Notes: a model not told the origin generated them from the sequence alone. A stretch of 49,808 nucleotides of DNA from an uncultured Alphaproteobacteria bacterium (GCA_902530685.1 CACAAZ010000008.1:1-49808); one strand, 5' to 3'. Shown: positions 24,649-34,559, numbered from the stretch's first letter. Numbers and translations: made by a program.

Positions 24649-25887
24649 ATGTTTAAGGTACTACAAAACACTTGGGCCCTTTTCTTTGGGTTTGGCTTAA
24701 TCTGTCTTGGTCACGGTTTGCAAGGAACACTTATCGGTGTTCGTTCTGTTTTAGAAGGTTTTAGTTTTTTTGCTTCAGGACTTATTATAGCTGGTTATTA
24801 CGTTGGATACTTAACTGGCGCATTAACAATTCCAATTTTTTTACAACGTGTTGGCCACATAAGAGTATTTGCCGCTTTAGCATCGCTTGCTTCTATCGCT
24901 ATATTATTACACTCAGTAATTGTTCATCCGTATTCATGGATGTTAATACGAATATTAACTGGTTTAAGTCTTGCTGGAATTTATGTGATCATGGAGAGTT
25001 GGTTGAATGAAAAATCAAATAATCAAACTCGCGGTCAATTACTTTCCGTTTATATGATTATTACTTTTGTATTTGTTGGAGCAGGACAATTTTTATTAAA
25101 TTTAGGTGATCCAGCTAAAGTTGATTTGTTTATTTTAGTATCAATCTTATTATCATTTGCACTTCTTCCTATTCTTTTATCTTCAACAGAACAACCTAAT
25201 ACAGAAAGTCCTAAATTTTTTTCTTTAAAAGAATTTTATACTGTTTCCCCTTTAGGTTTTGTTGGCGCGTTAGCAACTGGTTTATCGCATAGTGCAGTTT
25301 TTGGGTACGGTGCAATTTATGCATCATCTATTAATTTAAGCTTATTTGAAATTTCTCTGTATATGATGATTATAACGTCAGCTGGCGCCCTATCTCAATG
25401 GCCTATTGGATATTTATCAGATAGAATTGATAGACGTGTTATTCTTATTGGTATTTCTTTTATGGCTGCTGGTTTGAGTCTATTTTTTGTTTTTGCAAAC
25501 TTTATGCCACTAACATTATTCTTAATTTTTACTGGTCTTTTTTCAGTTGCTTGTTTACCAATGTATTCACTTACGGTTGCCCATACAAATGACTTCTTAC
25601 AACCTAATGAGATAGTATCAGCGAGTGCAACCTTTGGTATACTTATTGGTATTGGATCAATTATCGGACCTTTGTTTGTTTCTGGATTCATGGAAATTTT
25701 AGGAGCGGTAGGTTTTTACATCTATTTATTTTTAATACACGGACTGCTAGGACTATTTGGTTTGTATAGGATGACACAAAGAACTAAACCGCGTGATCTT
25801 GAATCACAATACAATCCTTTACCACGAAATATTAGTCCTGCCGGTATGGAAATGAACCCCGTTACTGAGCCAACTGAGGACGAGTAA
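24649..25887 (+). CDS. MFS transporter
   Basis: A 412-residue, twelve-helix major facilitator protein resembling the YcaD-like sugar/multidrug group. The cytoplasmic loop between helices 8 and 9 shows the conserved GYLSDRIDRR, and the earlier loop has MESWLNEKSNNQTRG. The polar C-terminal tail (NPLPRNISPAGMEMNPVTEPTEDE) is cytoplasmic. The substrate cannot be deduced. Its end overlaps the convergent msrQ by 26 bp. Confidence 0.85.
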   Translation: MFKVLQNTWALFFGFGLICLGHGLQGTLIGVRSVLEGFSFFASGLIIAGYYVGYLTGALTIPIFLQRVGHIRVFAALASLASIAILLHSVIVHPYSWMLIRILTGLSLAGIYVIMESWLNEKSNNQTRGQLLSVYMIITFVFVGAGQFLLNLGDPAKVDLFILVSILLSFALLPILLSSTEQPNTESPKFFSLKEFYTVSPLGFVGALATGLSHSAVFGYGAIYASSINLSLFEISLYMMIITSAGALSQWPIGYLSDRIDRRVILIGISFMAAGLSLFFVFANFMPLTLFLIFTGLFSVACLPMYSLTVAHTNDFLQPNEIVSASATFGILIGIGSIIGPLFVSGFMEILGAVGFYIYLFLIHGLLGLFGLYRMTQRTKPRDLESQYNPLPRNISPAGMEMNPVTEPTEDE

Positions 25888-26467
25888 GTCTTTTAAATAT
25901 TCTGTGAAGTAACAAGAGAATAATTATTCCCATATAAATGACTGGTTCAGTTTTATCAGCGCGAACCAAAACATAAAAATGCATACTAGCCAGAATGGCT
26001 ACTGGGTAAATTAAATAATGAATTTTCTTCCATAATTTAAATCCTAATCGTTTAATCATATTGTTTGTTGAAGTGCTAGCAAGTGGGACTAAAAAAAGAA
26101 AACTTATAAAACCAAAAGTTATAAATGGTCTTTTTATAATATCTTGTATGATAAATTGCATATCTAGAAAATGATCTAGAACTATGTAAGTAGAGAAATG
26201 CAAACAGACATAATAAAAGGCAAAGAGTCCAATCATTCTTCGCAATACAACTATCGATTTTATAGATTTAATATTTGATAGAGTAGTAATCATAAGAGTT
26301 ATTATTATTAATCTGAGTGCCATTAGACCTAATTCATCCATTAGTTTTTCAATTGGATTTACTCCAAGATTTCCAGTAACAAATTGGAACGCCCAAAGTA
26401 GACTTGGAAATAGAATTAAAATAAATAAGACAGGTTTACTGCGGTTAAAATTTTTTGTTGAAAACAT
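25862..26467 (-). CDS. msrQ: MsrQ, haem b membrane subunit of the periplasmic Met-sulfoxide reductase
   Basis: A 201-residue ferric-reductase-like membrane protein with about six helices. Histidines suited to haem ligation are in VCLHFSTYIVLDHF, KIHYLIYPVAILASMHFYV. MsrQ passes electrons from the quinone pool or flavin reductase to MsrP. It starts 3 bp after the msrP stop, so the two are cotranscribed. Confidence 0.88.
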   Translation of the reverse strand: MFSTKNFNRSKPVLFILILFPSLLWAFQFVTGNLGVNPIEKLMDELGLMALRLIIITLMITTLSNIKSIKSIVVLRRMIGLFAFYYVCLHFSTYIVLDHFLDMQFIIQDIIKRPFITFGFISFLFLVPLASTSTNNMIKRLGFKLWKKIHYLIYPVAILASMHFYVLVRADKTEPVIYMGIIILLLLHRIFKRLTRPQLAQ

Positions 26468-26470
26468 TCA

Positions 26471-27388
26471 TTAATAAAATTTAGTCAAATCTAAATCTTT
26501 ATAGAGATGTGCTACTTCTTCTTCATAGCCATTAAACATAAGTGTTTCTCTTCTTTTAAACTCTCCAATTCGTCTCTCTGTTCCTTGACTCCATCTTGGA
26601 TGATTAACATTAGGATTAACATTAGCATAAAAACCATATTCCCAAGGTGCTAAAGTTTCCCAAGATGTTTCAGGTTGTGTATCTAAAAATCTAATTTCCA
26701 CAATTGATTTAATTGATTTGAAACCATACTTCCATGGAACAACTAATCTTATGGGTGCGCCATTTTGATTAGGAATTTCATGACCATACAATCCAGTTGC
26801 TAATATTGTTAGAGGATTCATTGCTTCATCCATTCGAAGTCCTTCTCTATATGGCCAAATAATTGTTCTCTTTTGCTGACCTGGCATTTCTTCCGGCCTG
26901 AATACAGTTACAAATTGAACATACTTTGCTGAACTTAAAGGTTCAGCAATTTTTATAAGTTCAGATAGTTGAAAACCCTGCCAAGGAATAACCATGGACC
27001 ATGCTTCAACACATCTTAATCTATAAACTCTATCTTCTATCGTTACATTTGATAAAATTTTTTCTAAATCAAATGTTTGAGGCTTTTTCACAAGACCATC
27101 TATTTTTATTGTCCATGGTCTTGGTTTAAAATTTCCAGAATTTAAATGGGGATGTTTTTTATGAGTCCCAAACTCATAAAAATTATTGTAGGTTGTGATT
27201 TCTTTATAAGAATTAAGTTTATCGTTTTCATTTAGATTTTTAGTATAAATTGAAAGATCACTATCGTGGTTTGCGAATGCTGATGAGGTAAACGTTGCTA
27301 GCATAGCACTAGCCAAAGATCCCTTTATAAACTTACGTCTATTTAAATATATCTTGTACGGTGTGATTTCAGATCCTAAAATTTTCAT
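26471..27388 (-). CDS. msrP: MsrP, periplasmic molybdopterin Met-sulfoxide reductase
   Basis: A 305-residue sulfite-oxidase-fold enzyme. A twin-arginine signal (LNRRKFIKGSLASAML) leads it to the periplasm. The molybdenum-ligand cysteine is in YRLRCVEAWSMVIPW near residue 126. MYxGEE-like end and ETSWETLAPWEYGFYANVNP are typical of MsrP (YedY). It repairs oxidised methionines in envelope proteins. The operon order is cytochrome c, msrP, msrQ. Confidence 0.92.
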   Translation of the reverse strand: MKILGSEITPYKIYLNRRKFIKGSLASAMLATFTSSAFANHDSDLSIYTKNLNENDKLNSYKEITTYNNFYEFGTHKKHPHLNSGNFKPRPWTIKIDGLVKKPQTFDLEKILSNVTIEDRVYRLRCVEAWSMVIPWQGFQLSELIKIAEPLSSAKYVQFVTVFRPEEMPGQQKRTIIWPYREGLRMDEAMNPLTILATGLYGHEIPNQNGAPIRLVVPWKYGFKSIKSIVEIRFLDTQPETSWETLAPWEYGFYANVNPNVNHPRWSQGTERRIGEFKRRETLMFNGYEEEVAHLYKDLDLTKFY

Positions 27389-27439
27389 AGTAACAATATA
27401 TATCTTAAATATTAAAATTGTAGATTTGCTTCAATAATC

Positions 27440-27847
27440 TTAGCTTTTAAAATGGGAGTTATATTTATTTAGTATTTTTTCTGGCCATGTACTTTTGATA
27501 AATTCAAGAATAGACCAAACATCGTCGTCTGATAAGTCTTCATTAGCAAGCATTTTTCCTTCATAATCAGGAATTATTTTTTTAAAACCATATTTAATTA
27601 CATGAAATAAATACTCTGGGGAATGGTGCCATGTATGACCCGTGCCATTAAGAGGAGGAGCTCTTCGATGACCATCTTCGTCTAACGATTTATTCCACTC
27701 TTCATGACCAGCTAAATTACCCATATGACACCCAGCACAATTTTCAGAATATAATTTCATACCTTTAAAAATACCAACTTCTGCTGCATGAATACCTGGT
27801 CCAATGTATAAGATTGTGAGTGTTGTAATAAATTTAAAGAATTGCAT
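27440..27847 (-). CDS. Periplasmic monohaem cytochrome c
   Basis: A 135-residue class-I cytochrome c. It has a signal peptide (MQFFKFITTLTILYIGPGIHAAE), the haem site NCAGCHMG near residues 34-41, and a later methionine (YEGKMLANEDLSDDDVWSILEFIKSTWP) suited to axial ligation. It lies 51 bp before msrP on the same strand. MsrP normally takes electrons from MsrQ directly, so a role as additional donor, or an unrelated respiratory role, are both open. Confidence 0.85.
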   Translation of the reverse strand: MQFFKFITTLTILYIGPGIHAAEVGIFKGMKLYSENCAGCHMGNLAGHEEWNKSLDEDGHRRAPPLNGTGHTWHHSPEYLFHVIKYGFKKIIPDYEGKMLANEDLSDDDVWSILEFIKSTWPEKILNKYNSHFKS

Positions 27848-27915
27848 TTAGTATATATAATTTTTTGAATTTATATTTCATTAGAAATCTGTCTTTTTTT
27901 TGGTAGAATATATAA

Positions 27916-29706
27916 ATGAATAAAATTTTCATTATTTGTTTCTTTTTTATTTTAATAATTTCACTCAGCAAACATTCTTACAGTGAAAAGGTACACGGTA
28001 TTGCAATGCATGGAACACCAAAGTATGCTGGAGATTTTGAATATCTAGATTATGTAAACCCTAACGCACCTAAGGGTGGTATTGTAAAATTTGGATCATA
28101 TGGTTCTTTTGATAATCTAAATAGAGTAGCTTTTAAAGGTTCTAAAGCAGCTGGTCTTGGCTATGTTAATGATACTTTGATGAGAAGAGTGTGGGATGAA
28201 GCATTCTCTCTTTATGGTTTAATAGCTGAAAAAGTAGAATTACCTGAAGATAGATCTTCTATAACTTTTTATTTAAATTCAAATGCAACTTTTCATGATG
28301 GCTCACCAATAACACGTGATGACGTATTGTTTAGTTTAGAAACGTTTCAAACAAAAGGTACCCCAAATCAGAAAAAAACATATGGCAAAGTTGTTGAAAC
28401 TCAATTGATTGGAAATGATGGTATAAAAATGATTTTTGAAAATAATGAAGATAAAGAGTTACCTCTTATTATTGCAGGTTTTCTTCCTATCATTCCAAAA
28501 AAGTTTTATGAAAATCTTGATGTTACAAAAACATTTTTAGATATTCCGCTAGGCAGTGGTCCTTACCAAGTTGATAGTCTCGATCCAGGACGTCAAATAA
28601 AATACAAACGCGTAGAAGATTACTGGGCAAAAGATTTGCCTGTAAATAAAGGTCTGTATAATTTTGATACAATTATTTATGATTATTACAAAGACTCAAA
28701 TGTATTAGTTGAAGCTTTTAAGGTTGGTGAATACGACTTCAGAAGGGAGTACAACGTTAAACGTTGGTTATCAGAATATGATTTCAAAGCTGTTCAGAAT
28801 GGTAAGGTAATACTGACTGAAATGAATAACGATAGACCTGTTGGAATGAATGGTCTTGTGATGAATACAAGACGTGACATATTTAATAATAGAAATGTAA
28901 GACTTGCTTTAAGTTATGCTTATGACCATGAATGGATAAATAAAACAATATTTCAAAATGCATATGTGAGAACAGATAGTTATTTTGATAATTCTCCATT
29001 AGCTTCTTCAGGCTTACCGTCAAAAAATGAGTTAGAATTGTTGAATATATGGAAAGATGAAATTCCAGCAGAGGTATTTGTGGAAACTTTTACTCCGCCT
29101 ATCACGGATGGAAGTGGTAATGACCGTAAAAATTTATTGAAGGCAAAAGAAATACTCGAAAAAGAGGGATGGTTTGTTGAAAATGGAAAACTGGTAAAAG
29201 ATGGAAAAGAATTCAAGTTTGAGTTCTTGATTGTCAGTCCATCTGATGAGAAAATTGCCTTAGCCTATCAAAGTAATTTAAAAAAACTTGGCATTACAAT
29301 GGATGTAAGAACTGTTGATTCATCACAGTATCAAGAACGTTTGTTAAGTTATGATTTTGATATGATTAAAAGATATTGGGGAGTCAGTTTAAGCCCAGGA
29401 AATGAGCAACAATTTTATTGGGGATCAGAAGTTGGTCAAAAAGATGGAAGCAGAAATTATCCTGGTATCAATAGTTCAGCAGTTGATGCATTAATTGAAA
29501 AACTAATTAGTGCAACAAATAGAGAAGAATTAACAACGGCGATCCACGCACTTGATAGAGTATTGTTATGGGGTCACTATGTAGTTCCTCTTTATCATAG
29601 CAACAAAGACAGAATTGCTTATTGGGATTTTTTTGAATACCCAGACAAAATTCCTCTTTACGGAATTGTAATTGAGTCTTGGTGGATTAATAAAGATAAA
29701 CAATAA
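27916..29706 (+). CDS. Family-5 oligopeptide-type ABC binding protein (YejA-like)
   Basis: A 596-residue extracytoplasmic solute-binding protein with an N-terminal signal peptide (MNKIFIICFFFILIISLSKHSYS). GIAMHGTPKYAGDFEYLDYVNPNAPKGG is the characteristic YejA start, and YDHEWINKTIFQNAYVR and PSDEKIALAYQSNLKKLGI follow. YejA delivers peptides (microcin C-like in E. coli) to YejBEF. No permease or ATPase genes are next to it, so it is an orphan here and must use a system elsewhere. Confidence 0.85.
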   Translation: MNKIFIICFFFILIISLSKHSYSEKVHGIAMHGTPKYAGDFEYLDYVNPNAPKGGIVKFGSYGSFDNLNRVAFKGSKAAGLGYVNDTLMRRVWDEAFSLYGLIAEKVELPEDRSSITFYLNSNATFHDGSPITRDDVLFSLETFQTKGTPNQKKTYGKVVETQLIGNDGIKMIFENNEDKELPLIIAGFLPIIPKKFYENLDVTKTFLDIPLGSGPYQVDSLDPGRQIKYKRVEDYWAKDLPVNKGLYNFDTIIYDYYKDSNVLVEAFKVGEYDFRREYNVKRWLSEYDFKAVQNGKVILTEMNNDRPVGMNGLVMNTRRDIFNNRNVRLALSYAYDHEWINKTIFQNAYVRTDSYFDNSPLASSGLPSKNELELLNIWKDEIPAEVFVETFTPPITDGSGNDRKNLLKAKEILEKEGWFVENGKLVKDGKEFKFEFLIVSPSDEKIALAYQSNLKKLGITMDVRTVDSSQYQERLLSYDFDMIKRYWGVSLSPGNEQQFYWGSEVGQKDGSRNYPGINSSAVDALIEKLISATNREELTTAIHALDRVLLWGHYVVPLYHSNKDRIAYWDFFEYPDKIPLYGIVIESWWINKDKQ

Positions 29707-29727
29707 AATAAGTAATCAAATATTTTT

Positions 29728-30612
29728 ATGAGTCATACAAGAGCTAATATATTCATGTTAATTGCCTCACTTATATGGGGAACAGCTTTTGTAAGCCAAA
29801 CTACTGGAATGGGAGCCATAGGCCCTTTTACTTTTAGCTTTGGAAGATTTTTTTTTGCTTTTTTAACAGTAATTCCATTTGCAATTTATCTAGAACAACA
29901 AAATATTTTTAAAATATTAAGTGATAGAAAAAAAGTTTATCTTTGTTTGGCTACAGGTTTTTTTCTTTTTGGTGGAATGGGCCTTCAACAATACGCTTTA
30001 CAAAAATCATTAATATCAAATGCAGCTTTTCTTAGTACTCTTTACGTGCCCTTTGTTGGTATAATTTCAAGATTCATAATTAAAAAACAGGTACACTGGA
30101 TTATTTGGATTGCCATTTTACTTTGCTTATATGGATCATATCTTTTATCTTCTAATCAATCAGTTGAGATACAACAATCAGATTCACTCTTGTTTATCGC
30201 TGCTTTATTTTTTGCCTTACATATTATTTGTATTGATATTTTTATGAAAGAACTGAACAGTCCTTTTTTATTTGGAAGTATTCAGTACTTTATTGTTTTT
30301 GTTTTATCCATGATCTTAGCTTTCATGTGGGAAGAACCAAAGCTCTCAAATATGAAAATTGAATGGTTTGAAATTTTATACACAGGTATTTTTTCTGCTG
30401 GCATTGGATATACACTTCAAATTATCGCTCAACATAAAGCTAATCCTGCTCCAGCTGCTATTATTTTATCAATGGAGTCAGTCTTTGCTGCAATAGCAGG
30501 TTGGATACTTTTAAATCAAGTATTAGACACACAAAAAATACTTGGATGCCTTGCAATATTTATTGGAGTCATTATAGTACAATTAGTACCAATAATTATT
30601 AAACAAAAATGA
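29728..30612 (+). CDS. EamA/DMT-family permease
   Basis: A 294-residue, ten-helix DMT transporter. The first repeat begins ANIFMLIASLIWGTAFVSQTTGM, and the second ends with the hallmark AAIILSMESVFAAIAGWILLNQ. Lies 21 bp behind the YejA-like gene and overlaps the kinase start by 4 bp, so the three are probably one unit. The substrate is unknown; the kinase and adenosine deaminase nearby hint at nucleosides, but weakly. Confidence 0.8.
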   Translation: MSHTRANIFMLIASLIWGTAFVSQTTGMGAIGPFTFSFGRFFFAFLTVIPFAIYLEQQNIFKILSDRKKVYLCLATGFFLFGGMGLQQYALQKSLISNAAFLSTLYVPFVGIISRFIIKKQVHWIIWIAILLCLYGSYLLSSNQSVEIQQSDSLLFIAALFFALHIICIDIFMKELNSPFLFGSIQYFIVFVLSMILAFMWEEPKLSNMKIEWFEILYTGIFSAGIGYTLQIIAQHKANPAPAAIILSMESVFAAIAGWILLNQVLDTQKILGCLAIFIGVIIVQLVPIIIKQK

Positions 30613-31583
30613 GTGATAAATTAGACGTAGTTGGAATTGGAAATGCTATGGTAGATGCCATAATTCCTTCCAATCAAAGTGAAATTGAAAAACATGAAAT
30701 TAATAGAGATTCTATGAATCTTATTGATGAAAATTTAAAAAATAATTTGCATGAAAGTTATTCTATCAGAGAAATGGCTGGAGGAGGTTCACTGGGAAAC
30801 TCCATGTTTGGAATCACCTCTTTTGGCGGTAATGGAAGTTTTATTGGAAAAATTAAAAATGATGAAATTGGAGTATACCTTCAAAAAGACATGATCCGGG
30901 AAGGACTAAAATTTCCATTGGGTTTTACATCTCCTGATATTTCGACTGGGTGTTGTACAATTTTTGTTGAAGAAGATGGAACAAGAACAATGTGTACTTT
31001 TCTTGGTGCTGGAACATTAATAGGGCCTGAAGATATAAAAGAGGATTATATTAAAAATCATAAGATTGCATATTTGGAAGGCTACTTATGGGACAATGAA
31101 AATGCAAAAAAGGCTATGAAAAAAATGGTGGATATTTGCAAAGCTGATAATCAAAAAATTGCATTTACTTTATCTGATCTTTTTTGTGTTGATAGACACA
31201 GAGACTCTTTTAAAGAATTAATAACTGAGAATGTTGATATTCTTTTTGCTAACGAAGATGAAATCAAAGCAATGGCACAAACAGAAAGTTTTGAAGAAGG
31301 TCTAGAATATGCAAAATCATTAAATATAATTGCTGCTATTACTAAAGGAGGTAGTGGATCAGTTATTGTTTTTGGTAATGACATCACTGAAGTTGCCGCA
31401 AAAAAAGTAGAAAAAGTTGTAGATACAACTGGAGCTGGAGATTTATTTGCAGCTGGTTTTTTATTTGGTTATTCCAAAGGTAAAGCAATGGATGAATGCG
31501 GTAATTATGCATCAATTGCTGCCGCAGAAATTATTTCGCATTATGGTGCAAGACCTTTAGTAAAATTGTCTAGTTTAATTTAG
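30609..31583 (+). CDS. PfkB-family carbohydrate kinase, probable adenosine kinase
   Basis: A 324-residue ribokinase-family enzyme. The substrate end shows GIGNAMVDAI and MAGGGSLGNSMFGITSFGG; the ATP/anion-hole signature DTTGAGDLFAAGFLFG lies near residue 278, with the catalytic Asp. In Alphaproteobacteria this subtype is annotated as adenosine kinase (adenosine + ATP to AMP). The convergent adenosine deaminase gene next door supports the purine assignment. The two genes overlap by 14 bp at their ends. Confidence 0.8.
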   Translation: MSDKLDVVGIGNAMVDAIIPSNQSEIEKHEINRDSMNLIDENLKNNLHESYSIREMAGGGSLGNSMFGITSFGGNGSFIGKIKNDEIGVYLQKDMIREGLKFPLGFTSPDISTGCCTIFVEEDGTRTMCTFLGAGTLIGPEDIKEDYIKNHKIAYLEGYLWDNENAKKAMKKMVDICKADNQKIAFTLSDLFCVDRHRDSFKELITENVDILFANEDEIKAMAQTESFEEGLEYAKSLNIIAAITKGGSGSVIVFGNDITEVAAKKVEKVVDTTGAGDLFAAGFLFGYSKGKAMDECGNYASIAAAEIISHYGARPLVKLSSLI

Positions 31584-32550
31584 CTAATATTTTATTTTTA
31601 TTTTCTTCATCACAAAAAGAATATTTAATTGCGTTATGAGTAAGGGAGGTTAGTTCCTTTTCATCTAAGCCTAAATCTTCCATGACTTTATATTCACCGT
31701 TTATCGTTGCATTAAAAAAAGGAGGATCATCAGAATTGACTGTTACTTTTACCCCTTGATCAAATAATGTTTTCACAGGATGATCTACATAATCTTTGTA
31801 AATTTTAGTTGCAATATTACTTGTTGGACAAGTTTCTAGAATAATATCTTTATCAATTATTTCTTTGACTAAATCAGGATCCTCTATTGATCGAACACCA
31901 TGGCCTAATCTTGTTGGATGCAGAAGGTTAATAGCATTTCTTATATTTACAGGACCATCCCATTCACCTGCATGAACAGTAATTGGAAAATTTTCTTTCT
32001 TTAACATATCAAATGTTTCAACAAATAAATTTGGTGGAAAATGAAGCTCATCTCCAGCTAAACCAAAACCAACTAAACAAGGATGAGGATTATTTAAAAC
32101 TTCTTTTGCAGTTCCTTGTACTGACTCTGCTCCTAAATGCCTGATCCCATTCATTATGTAGCGTGAAACAATACCAAAATTCTCTTCAGCTTTTTTGGCA
32201 GCATCGTAGACTCCTTCAATAAAAGAATGATAGGTCATGCCTTTTTCTTTAGCATGAGTTGAGGAAATCATCGCTTCGACATAAAGAACATTGTTAGCTG
32301 CACAATCTTTTAAATATTCATACGTTAATTCAAAATAATCTTCTGGCGTATGTATGACAGAAGTAACGATGTCATATTTTTTTATAAAATCATAAAAATC
32401 ATCCCATTGGTATGCATATTTTGAGCCAAATATTTCTTCAGGTATTTCATGATTATTTCGTTTAGCAAATTTCTTACATAATTCTGGCGTAATGGTTGCC
32501 TCTAAATGAACATGAATTTCTGCTTTTTTAACTAAATTAAAAATATTCAT
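31570..32550 (-). CDS. add: Adenosine deaminase
   Basis: A zinc-dependent deaminase that converts adenosine to inosine. HVHLEATITPEL carries the HxH pair; VHAGEW, LGHGVRS (His), ETCPTSN and TVNSDDPPFF (zinc Asp) complete the site. The start is taken at 32550 (MNIFNLVKKAEIHVHLE), giving 326 residues. The longer reading to 32679 would add 43 residues of atypical sequence and run through the start of the divergent protease gene, so I rejected it. Inosine could then go to the PNP encoded at 39865-40695. Confidence 0.9.
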   Translation of the reverse strand: MNIFNLVKKAEIHVHLEATITPELCKKFAKRNNHEIPEEIFGSKYAYQWDDFYDFIKKYDIVTSVIHTPEDYFELTYEYLKDCAANNVLYVEAMISSTHAKEKGMTYHSFIEGVYDAAKKAEENFGIVSRYIMNGIRHLGAESVQGTAKEVLNNPHPCLVGFGLAGDELHFPPNLFVETFDMLKKENFPITVHAGEWDGPVNIRNAINLLHPTRLGHGVRSIEDPDLVKEIIDKDIILETCPTSNIATKIYKDYVDHPVKTLFDQGVKVTVNSDDPPFFNATINGEYKVMEDLGLDEKELTSLTHNAIKYSFCDEENKNKILAKLN

Positions 32551-32579
32551 ATAAATAAAATTACCTATATAATAATAAT

Positions 32580-33491
32580 ATGGATGCAAGAATAAACAGA
32601 AGAAGTTTTGTTTTTGGTGCAAGTTGCTCTTTATGTGGTTCGATGATTTTACCTTCTTGCACACAAGTACCATTAACAAATCGAAGTCAGTTAAATTTAT
32701 ATGATAGTAACCTACCTATAATTTTAATGGGTGGCGGTGTTCTTGGTACTCCAAAAATTTATCCCAATGAAAGAGCTCTTAATCAAGAAGTTGAGAAAAC
32801 ATATTCTAGATTTTTATCAAAAGCTAAAGAAGATAAAATTCTTTTAGATAACACAGATGAGTCAAAAAAAATTGAAGAAATTGGAAGGGAAATTTATACC
32901 TCTCTAGATACATTTTATATTAATAAGCGTGAAAAAAATCCTGTAGAAAATTTTAATTGGCAATTTGCTCTAATTGAGTCTGATACAAAAAATGCATGGT
33001 GTATGCCTGGTGGTAAAATTGCTTTCTATACTGGTATACTTCCTATTTGTAAAAATGATGACGGGATTGCAGCAGTCATGGGGCATGAAATTGCACATGC
33101 ATTTGCTAGACATACCGTAGAGAAATTAACTCAAGCATCTATGATGCAGATGGCAACGATTGGAATATCGCGAAGTAAATACGCAGAACTGCTTAATAAA
33201 TCTTTTAGAGTAGGTAATGTAGGAGGTAATGTTTACAACTCAGTTGTCAAGTATGGTATTTTTCTTCCATTTAGTAGAAGGATGGAAAGTGAAGCTGATT
33301 ATTTAGGAATGGGATTTATGAATCTTGCTGGATTTAATATTAAGGAACCTGCTAAACTATGGCAGAGAATGATGGCTGGTCAAGAAGTAAGAGTGGCTGA
33401 ATTTATGGGGTCACATCCAAGTCCTGATAATAGATCTAAAAAGTTTCTTGAATGGGAAAGTGAAATTTTAGATAAATTTCCCCAAGTTTAA
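32580..33491 (+). CDS. M48-family metalloprotease, exported lipoprotein
   Basis: A 303-residue peptidase. Zinc site HEIAHAFARH near residue 163 with the downstream glutamate in MESEADYLGM (~234). The N-terminus carries a twin-arginine-like motif (INRRSFVFG) followed by a lipobox-like LPSC, so it is probably exported and lipid-anchored. Related M48 proteins (LoiP/YcaL, BepA-like) degrade misassembled outer-membrane proteins. Divergent from adenosine deaminase with 29 bp between starts. Confidence 0.85.
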   Translation: MDARINRRSFVFGASCSLCGSMILPSCTQVPLTNRSQLNLYDSNLPIILMGGGVLGTPKIYPNERALNQEVEKTYSRFLSKAKEDKILLDNTDESKKIEEIGREIYTSLDTFYINKREKNPVENFNWQFALIESDTKNAWCMPGGKIAFYTGILPICKNDDGIAAVMGHEIAHAFARHTVEKLTQASMMQMATIGISRSKYAELLNKSFRVGNVGGNVYNSVVKYGIFLPFSRRMESEADYLGMGFMNLAGFNIKEPAKLWQRMMAGQEVRVAEFMGSHPSPDNRSKKFLEWESEILDKFPQV

Positions 33492-33512
33492 TTTTAGTGT
33501 AATAGGTATTTT

Positions 33513-34559
33513 ATGATTGCTGTTGAAGTTAAAGATCTTACTCACTCTATTAAAAATAAAAAAATTTTAAATAATATTAATTTTAATCTCAATAAAGATA
33601 GTATCTCTTGTATTTTGGGACCGTCAGGTAGTGGGAAAACTACTTTATTAAAGCTTATAGCAGGTCTTGAAAAAGTACAGTCAGGGAAAATTATTATTAA
33701 TGGTGAAGAAGTAAGTAGTACAGCAAAACACTTACCTACAGAAAAAAGAAAAATTGGTTTTTTATTTCAAGATTACGCTTTATTCCCGCATTTGACAGTA
33801 AAAGAAAATTTGAGATTTCCAACTAATACAAAAAATTCAACTAATAATGTTGATGAAATTATTGAATTAATAAAATTACCAAATTCACTAGATAAATACC
33901 CACACGAGTTAAGTGGTGGTGAACAACAAAGAGTTGCTCTTGCACGATCTATAATTTCACAACCTGATTTACTATTATTAGATGAGCCTTTTTCAAGTTT
34001 GGATTTAAGCCTTCGAGAAGAGGTGAGAGATGATACGTTGCATCTTTTACAAAAATCAAATGTGTCTGTAATTATAGTCACTCATGATCCTTTCGAAGCA
34101 ATGTTTATCTCAAATCATATAAATATTTTTGATAAATCAGGTTCGATTGTACAGTCAGGAACTCCAAATGATCTCTATAACAATCCAAAAAATTCATATG
34201 TTACAGGTTTTTTTGGTGAAACAAATAAATTTGAAGGTGTCGTTAAAGAATCTCACATTTACACACCGGTTGGGAAAATTAAAACACCTGGAAATTTAGA
34301 AGGTGAAAAAGTTGTGGTACACATAAGACCTCAAGGTATAAAACTCAACAAACAACCAACACCAGTTAATGGAATTAAGGGAACCGTTATGGCATCAAAA
34401 TTAATGGGGTCATTTAGTTTTATCCATTTATCTGTTTTAGATAATAATAATGAAGTTGTTCATGTTCATAGCCACATGCCTGCTGACTTTAATCCAAAAC
34501 AATCGTCTGCAGTCGAGATAGAAATTGATAATGAACAGGCTTACATATTTAAGAATTAA
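33513..34559 (+). CDS. fbpC: Ferric-iron ABC transporter ATPase
   Basis: A 348-residue ATPase of the FbpC/AfuC/PotA group. Walker A (GPSGSGKTTLLK), Q-loop (LFQDYALFPHL), signature (LSGGEQQRVALARS) and Walker B (LLLLDEPFSSLD) are intact. A C-terminal TOBE-like domain (VVHIRPQGIKL) follows. The partner permease and binding protein are encoded just downstream on the opposite strand, so the transporter is built from two convergent units that end 3 bp apart. Confidence 0.88.
   Translation: MIAVEVKDLTHSIKNKKILNNINFNLNKDSISCILGPSGSGKTTLLKLIAGLEKVQSGKIIINGEEVSSTAKHLPTEKRKIGFLFQDYALFPHLTVKENLRFPTNTKNSTNNVDEIIELIKLPNSLDKYPHELSGGEQQRVALARSIISQPDLLLLDEPFSSLDLSLREEVRDDTLHLLQKSNVSVIIVTHDPFEAMFISNHINIFDKSGSIVQSGTPNDLYNNPKNSYVTGFFGETNKFEGVVKESHIYTPVGKIKTPGNLEGEKVVVHIRPQGIKLNKQPTPVNGIKGTVMASKLMGSFSFIHLSVLDNNNEVVHVHSHMPADFNPKQSSAVEIEIDNEQAYIFKN

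Noticed and set aside
31570-32679. Longer adenosine deaminase with 43 extra N-terminal residues
   Set aside because: The extra segment is unlike the family and covers the start of the divergent protease gene; MNIFNLVKKAEIHVHLE at 32550 is the natural start.
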